A DNA stretch of 64,000 bases from contig CM119268.1 in assembly GCA_051294375.1 (NCBI GenBank), forward strand, positions 169,437 through 233,436, in the 5' to 3' direction. The translations under genes were made by a program, and so were the position numbers. Within the stretch, counting starts at the first letter, position 1; each line of letters begins with the position of its first letter. Below the pieces are notes generated by a model. It worked only from the letters and a program-made list of their open reading frames with translations. It had not been told where the DNA came from and did not search any database. This document shows positions 58,580-64,000 of the stretch, piece by piece. Source of the stretch: Paraspadella gotoi. Its lineage: Eukaryota; Chaetognatha.

Positions 58580-59391
58580 GTTAAACATTATGTTAACCAA
58601 AACGCAATTTGGCTTGAGTCATGAATGCGGAACTACGTTTGAGAGGCGACTTCCCTCTAGAGTCCCCCTTCCTTTTAGTCACAAGCTCTATTTATAAAAT
58701 AAAACAAAAAAGCCGATAAACATATGAAGGAATTGTTATGAGTTTTAATCATTCAATTTAATTGACAATATATTGAAGTAATCTTGACTATAACTATAGG
58801 TTAGAAGCACGCTCGTTTTTTCTTTCCTATTTCTCTACAAAATTAAATAGTATAACCTCATATTTTTATAACAATTCATTGATAATCAAGTAAATTACGT
58901 GACCTTGACTTGACCTCTAGAATCTGATGATCATTTCACTCAAGTCGAACTTGAGATCCTCAATGCATAACAACGGCTTCTCTCATTTCTTATTCCTTTT
59001 TTTTCCTCCTTTTTTCCCCTTTCTTTTCCTTTTTTTTTCTTTCTCATGGACCTGAAACTGAAGTCAATATTCATGGAAATGAAGACAACGAGGGAAAACG
59101 AAGGTAAGGAAATTCTTAAGGTTAATCAATTGTTCTTTATTTATTGCATTAATTTCTGTATTTAAAAAGCACAATTGTGTGAGTTAATTTTAAAAATGTT
59201 TTGATTTTACAGTACCGGAAACCTAGATTCTCGTAATTTTGTACATGGAATAACTTTTCCATTTATAGGATAAATGGCTTTAGGATTTTATAGTAAGTTG
59301 TGTATATAATCAAACCTAATTTTTAATGAATTTTAAATAATTTAATATTTTTATATATTACTAAAAATTATAATTTTAATAAACATTCACA
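58577..59391. other. AT-rich DNA, no gene recognised
   Basis: A T/C-rich stretch lies at 58980-59045. The catalytic half of the adjacent transposase is not found here. Confidence 0.5.
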
Positions 59392-59760
59392 CTATTTGCT
59401 TCCAGCACCGTTTCCATAAAATTTTTTAGGGGCTTTGGCTTTGTATCCAGAAGCTCTATCCTCTATGAAAAGCCGCCCATTCACTGTTAAATGACTGGCA
59501 ACAATTCTTCTTCCCTCCATTTTTTTCTCAACTGGCTTACAGAAGCCTTACTGTTTTGAATTGCGAGACTTTCCAAGTCATCATCCTTGCTCTTCGTGGA
59601 TATGCAAGGCCGCTTGCTTCCAACAGCTCGTCAAGGTTTCCAGTTGCTTCAAATTTGTTGACAACTCTGCAGATGGCTGTAGGAGAGAAATGAAGCTGTT
59701 TGGCGATCCTATATCTTGACAAACCCGCCTTCCAAAGTACAACAATTACAGCTTTGCCTT
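59392..59760 (-). pseudogene. Tc1-family transposase, N-terminal remnant
   Basis: On the minus strand from 59758 it reads KAVIVVLWKAGLSRYRIAKQ then LHFSPTAICRVVNKFEATGN. This is the paired-like helix-turn-helix DNA-binding domain of Tc1/mariner transposases. After LDEL the frame must shift by one base. It then continues GSKRPCISTKSKDDDLESLA, ..., SQLRKKMEGRRIVASHLTVN and GYKAKAPKKFY, the second HTH and linker region, to TAG at 59394-59392. The DDE catalytic domain is missing. The N-terminal end is replaced by a (TTTTC)n tract. It is a dead, truncated copy. Confidence 0.85.
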
Positions 59761-59960
59761 TTCTTTTCTTTTCCTTTCTTTTCTTTTCTTTTCTTTTTTT
59801 TCCTTTTCTTTTTTTTCTTTTTTTTTCTTTTCTTTTTTCTCTTCTTTTTTTTCTTTTCTTTTCTTTTATTTTTTTCTCTTTTTTATTTTCTTTTCTTTTC
59901 TTTTCTTTTCTTTTCTTTTCTTTTCTTTTCTTTTCTTTTTTTCTTTTTCTTTTTCTTATC
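59756..59960. repeat. (TTTTC)n tract
   Basis: About 205 bp of TTTTC and TTTTTC units abutting the transposase remnant. Confidence 0.95.
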
Positions 59961-60029
59961 ATTTGGTGCCAACTCTTTTAACTCTTATTTATGTCACTTT
60001 CTTTTTTAAATCTGCGTCTGTCCAAACTA

Positions 60030-60222
60030 ACCTCCTTTAACTATCTTTCTCCCTCGTCCCAATTTCCCTCGACCTTTTCTTTCCCCGATCCTTAACACTC
60101 TCTTTCCCTCTCTCTCCCTTTCTCTTTCCCTCTCTCTCTTTCCCTCTCTCTCTTTCCCTCTCTCTCCCTCGAGAATGTCCATTGACGCGTTTGATGCATC
60201 GAAGTCACTCGTGACAAACGTG

Positions 60223-60260
<38 letters not shown>
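60030..60260. repeat. pyrimidine-rich DNA ending in (CT)n
   Basis: CTTTCCCTCTCTCT repeats, then pure CT (60225-60260), running into 227 N (60261-60487). Confidence 0.9.
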
Positions 60261-60487
60261 NNNNNNNNNNNNNNNNNNNNNNNNNNNNNNNNNNNNNNNN
60301 NNNNNNNNNNNNNNNNNNNNNNNNNNNNNNNNNNNNNNNNNNNNNNNNNNNNNNNNNNNNNNNNNNNNNNNNNNNNNNNNNNNNNNNNNNNNNNNNNNNN
60401 NNNNNNNNNNNNNNNNNNNNNNNNNNNNNNNNNNNNNNNNNNNNNNNNNNNNNNNNNNNNNNNNNNNNNNNNNNNNNNNNNNNNNNN

Positions 60488-60530
60488 CGCCGCCGCCGCC
60501 GCCGCCGCCGCCGCAGTCTCCGCCGCCGCC
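60488..60530. repeat. (CCG)n tract
   Basis: CGCCGCCGCC repeat immediately after the gap. Confidence 0.93.
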
Positions 60531-60703
60531 GATCCCTGACGTCACTAACTTCATCGAAATTTCTGACATCAAACGATTTTGCTGCTGGAAAATGCTGGGG
60601 CTGTTGAATTATTATTATGGTGATGTTAATTTGTAAACTCGTCGTGTTTATTTACCAAAAAAGAAAAAAAACGTTTAAAAACTAACATGAACACTAAAAA
60701 TAT

Positions 60704-60788
60704 NNNNNNNNNNNNNNNNNNNNNNNNNNNNNNNNNNNNNNNNNNNNNNNNNNNNNNNNNNNNNNNNNNNNNNNNNNNNNNNNNNNNN
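60704..60788. other. assembly gap (85 N)
   Basis: N run before the TGAC repeat array. Confidence 0.95.
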
Positions 60789-61205
60789 ACCGACAAACTG
60801 ACTGATTGACTGACTAAATGATTGATAATTTTACTGATTGACTGTCCAACTGATTGACTTAATAACTGACTAACAAACTGACTGACAGGTAAACTCAAAT
60901 AACTAGTAGACGAACTGACTTACTAACTGATTGACTTAATAACTGACTAACAAACTGACTGACAGGTAAACTAAAATAAATTGTAGACTAACTGACTTAC
61001 TAACTGATTGACTTAATAACTGACTAACAAACTGACTGACTGGTAAACTAAAAAATCTAGTAGACTAACTGACTTAGTAACCGAAAGACAAACTAGCTGA
61101 CTGACGGTTGACTGATTGATTGACTTATTAACCAATTGACTGACTGACCGACTGATTGACTGGTTGAATGACTGACTGAATGAATGGTTGAATGACTGAC
61201 TTGTT
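60789..61205. repeat. (TGAC)-based repeat with 77-bp higher-order period
   Basis: ACTGACTGATTGAC-type words throughout. The segment AACTGATTGACTTAATAACT starts at 60848, 60925 and 61002, exactly 77 bp apart. Gln/Ser/Val frames on the minus strand are artefacts. Confidence 0.9.
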
Positions 61206-61283
61206 GTGACAGAGAATGAACCTCTAAGTAAAAAGTCCACAAAAACGAGTTTGAATTCAAACAACATGACAATAAAAGTCAAT

Positions 61284-61285
<2 letters not shown>

Positions 61286-61341
<56 letters not shown>
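61286..61341. repeat. (GA)n tract
   Basis: Pure GA repeat. Confidence 0.96.
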
Positions 61342-61344
<3 letters not shown>

Positions 61345-61505
61345 AATAGATAATTAGTCGTATATATTTTTAGTAAGAAAAACAAAATATAACAAAATAA
61401 AAGAAAATATAATCACATAAAAACAAAGAAAAAAAATCATGTCATCGACTTTTGGTTTATTTTCAAAGAATCGTGACTCGGAAAGACATTTCTTTGATCT
61501 GGAAA

Positions 61506-61740
61506 TAAAGATAGAAAGAAAGAAAGAAAAAAAGAAAGAAGGATAGAAATAAAGAAAAAAAGAAAGAAAGAAAGAAAGAAAGAAAGACAGAAAGAAAGAA
61601 AGAAAGAAAGAATGAACTAATGATTATACAAGAGAATTATAAAATGAATGAATGAATGAATGAATGAATGAATGAATGAATGAATGAATGAATGAATGAA
61701 TGAATGAATTAATGAAGGAATGAATGAATGATTGCAAACA
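61506..61740. repeat. (GAAA)n then (TGAA)n tracts
   Basis: (GAAA)n at 61506-61612 and (TGAA)n at 61644-61732. Confidence 0.95.
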
Positions 61741-61764
61741 TAAAAAAAATCCCTCCTTTAAAAC

Positions 61765-61920
61765 CTGTTGACGCCTAATTTAAGGATCCGCCCATTTCAT
61801 TCGTCGAGGCTTCTGATTGGTCGAGAGGTCGACGTTTAGGGACACGAGCTGATTCGTCATCGGCCACTGAACCGCGGGACGACGTCAATTACGATGTTGT
61901 TGTTGTTGTCGTCGTCAAAC
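61765..61920 (+). promoter_or_regulatory. GC-richer island, possible promoter
   Basis: Stands out from AT-rich flanks. It contains CTGATTGGTCGAG (inverted CCAAT), CCGCGGGACGACGTCAATTA (CRE-like half site) and a (GTT/GTC) run. It lies about 1.3 kb before the exon at 63242, partly across an 864-N gap. It is a candidate promoter for that gene; no start site is visible. Confidence 0.3.
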
Positions 61921-62104
61921 TCATGGATATTGTTTTTATTGATATATTGATTAATATTTATAAAAGACTGGATATTCAGGTTAAATAGTTAATTATTGCT
62001 AATAAAGTATTGCTCATCCATCAAAGTAAATATTTATTCATTTAATTATTAGGATTTATTAGGGCGTAGAAGTGAGAAGGCCGGATTTAAGGTTTGAAAG
62101 GAAA

Positions 62105-62968
62105 NNNNNNNNNNNNNNNNNNNNNNNNNNNNNNNNNNNNNNNNNNNNNNNNNNNNNNNNNNNNNNNNNNNNNNNNNNNNNNNNNNNNNNNNNNNNNNNN
62201 NNNNNNNNNNNNNNNNNNNNNNNNNNNNNNNNNNNNNNNNNNNNNNNNNNNNNNNNNNNNNNNNNNNNNNNNNNNNNNNNNNNNNNNNNNNNNNNNNNNN
62301 NNNNNNNNNNNNNNNNNNNNNNNNNNNNNNNNNNNNNNNNNNNNNNNNNNNNNNNNNNNNNNNNNNNNNNNNNNNNNNNNNNNNNNNNNNNNNNNNNNNN
62401 NNNNNNNNNNNNNNNNNNNNNNNNNNNNNNNNNNNNNNNNNNNNNNNNNNNNNNNNNNNNNNNNNNNNNNNNNNNNNNNNNNNNNNNNNNNNNNNNNNNN
62501 NNNNNNNNNNNNNNNNNNNNNNNNNNNNNNNNNNNNNNNNNNNNNNNNNNNNNNNNNNNNNNNNNNNNNNNNNNNNNNNNNNNNNNNNNNNNNNNNNNNN
62601 NNNNNNNNNNNNNNNNNNNNNNNNNNNNNNNNNNNNNNNNNNNNNNNNNNNNNNNNNNNNNNNNNNNNNNNNNNNNNNNNNNNNNNNNNNNNNNNNNNNN
62701 NNNNNNNNNNNNNNNNNNNNNNNNNNNNNNNNNNNNNNNNNNNNNNNNNNNNNNNNNNNNNNNNNNNNNNNNNNNNNNNNNNNNNNNNNNNNNNNNNNNN
62801 NNNNNNNNNNNNNNNNNNNNNNNNNNNNNNNNNNNNNNNNNNNNNNNNNNNNNNNNNNNNNNNNNNNNNNNNNNNNNNNNNNNNNNNNNNNNNNNNNNNN
62901 NNNNNNNNNNNNNNNNNNNNNNNNNNNNNNNNNNNNNNNNNNNNNNNNNNNNNNNNNNNNNNNNNNNN
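62105..62968. other. assembly gap (864 N)
   Basis: N run. The 301- and 310-codon frames across it are meaningless. Confidence 0.97.
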
Positions 62969-63241
62969 ACTTTTTAAATATTATTCAACAGCCATGTTAA
63001 TGCTATTTATTAGAACTCAACAATAATAAAGGGGCGTTTATTTCATATCAAAGTACCATATCTACATAGTAAATTTAAGTCTAACGCTCCGCAACAGAAA
63101 AATAAAAAGTAAAATTTTAAAAAGGCAATTATAATAAATATTCCAATCAATAGTAATTGATAATATTTTTTTCAAAATTATTTTACAAATCAACTAGTAT
63201 ATTAATCAAAAATCCAATCCCTTCTTCATTCACTACATCAG

Positions 63242-64000
63242 AGGCCCCAAGAGACGACGACTCAATAACAACTGGATCGCTGAAGAGTCAATCGTTGGCA
63301 ACTCAATCAATTCTGGACTCCACTCTGCATCCACGAGCTTTCAAGATGCCCACTCAGTTCGAGCTTCGAATCGCAAGACAAAGCGAACTGGGATTCATCG
63401 CTCAATCCAATCTTATGAGAAGAGAGAAGCAATAATTCAAAATCGCCAAGCAAACAAGATCGATGCGATGAATGAATTTCGAGTAGCATCTCCTCCCATT
63501 GATAAGAGATCCATGAAATTCGTGACAGTCAGGAACAAGTTTGGAATCAAACCGACAACTGACAAAGAAATTCAGCCACTGGTCGAGCAAGAAGAGAATA
63601 ATTCTGTCTTTTTAAAGGTTTCTCTCAAGCATCAATCAGCAAATCGCCAAGAGCCAATGACAGTCATGAGGCAAGCAAGACCGGTGAATGAGTTCTTAAG
63701 TCCAAAGGCTGAAACAGCCATTCTCTCGCAGGCACAAGTTGAAAGTTATGATGCTCAGATGCAGCGTAACGTGACGCACAAGGAATACACCACCGTGCGC
63801 AAGGAATTTCAGTTGCCTTCGTTGGTTATACCCGAACCAATCGTAACTGAGCCTGAAGAGGAAGAACCAGTTCAGCTTTTGCCATCAAAATCGGCAAGTA
63901 GACCAATTCAAGAGGACTCTTCCAAGCCTAAAGTTATTCTAGAGTTTAGCAAGATTCAGTCGCTTGATATGACCAAAGTAGGAAATGAGAACAAAGAAAA
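63242..64000 (+). CDS. exon of an unidentified, probably disordered protein (3' end beyond window)
   Basis: ATTCACTACATCAG (ending 63241) is a good 3' splice site. The frame with codons at 63243, 63246 and so on is open to the window edge, about 252 codons. It begins GPKRRRLNNNWIAEESIVGN. It continues with QAHKxx-free, Gln/Glu/Lys/Pro-rich sequence such as KFVTVRNKFGIKPTTDKEIQ, VSLKHQSANRQEPMTVMRQA, FQLPSLVIPEPIVTEPEEEE and PKVILEFSKIQSLDMTKVGN. No globular domain or transmembrane segment is visible. Many Ser/Thr next to basic residues suggest a regulated intracellular or nuclear protein. In codon use it is the most convincing open exon outside the sulfotransferase. The start codon is not seen. 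Confidence 0.65.

Noticed and set aside
62072-63026. ORFs of 301 and 310 codons, and others across 54393-54974, 57810-58067 and 60027-60636
   Set aside because: They consist mostly of unknown bases.

Overview
The window is animal nuclear DNA, most likely from an invertebrate. It is AT-rich, contains split genes with GT/AG introns and eleven runs of N, and is saturated with simple repeats: dozens of (CT)n/(GA)n tracts plus (GAAA)n, (TGAA)n, (TGAC)n, (GTC)n and several 21-33 bp minisatellites. Such repeat density is known from decapod crustaceans and some molluscs, but nothing here fixes the phylum. Related copies inside the window differ by many one-base insertions and deletions. Either the copies are decaying or the assembly keeps long-read errors, so reading-frame breaks must be treated with caution.

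The best-supported content is a pair of cytosolic-type sulfotransferase genes lying tail to tail. Copy 1 (+) has a PAPS-binding-loop exon at 14086-14197, then exons at 28089-28296, 28603-28770, 29205-29322 and 29493-29825. Copy 2 (-) runs from about 36360 down to 33480 and looks like a pseudogene. The 5' flanks form a 4.4 kb inverted duplication (9836-14262 and 36166-40560), which carries minisatellites and a 0.67 kb terminal-inverted-repeat element. The intron after the PAPS-loop exon is about 250 bp in copy 2 but 13.9 kb in copy 1. That enlarged intron holds decayed coding sequence, a CpG-rich block, a hammerhead-like stem-loop and a 33 bp minisatellite.

Other regions: 1-1113 is a 31 bp minisatellite. 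1-9.8 kb is repeats and AT-rich DNA with fossil coding stretches. 40.8-41.7 kb has unidentified minus-strand exon-like ORFs. 44.7-45.0 kb has TTAGGG-like DNA between direct repeats. 45.7-46.0 and 49.5-49.7 kb are GC-rich blocks that may be an inverted pair. 46.9-49.2 kb holds a direct duplication next to a gap. 50.18-52.94 kb is a 2.76 kb polypurine tract. 59.4-59.8 kb is a Tc1-family transposase remnant. From 63.24 kb to the window edge there is an open exon of an unidentified, probably disordered protein.

No rRNA, CRISPR array or operon is present, and no intact tRNA was recognised. Most long open frames in the window are artefacts of low-complexity DNA or N runs.
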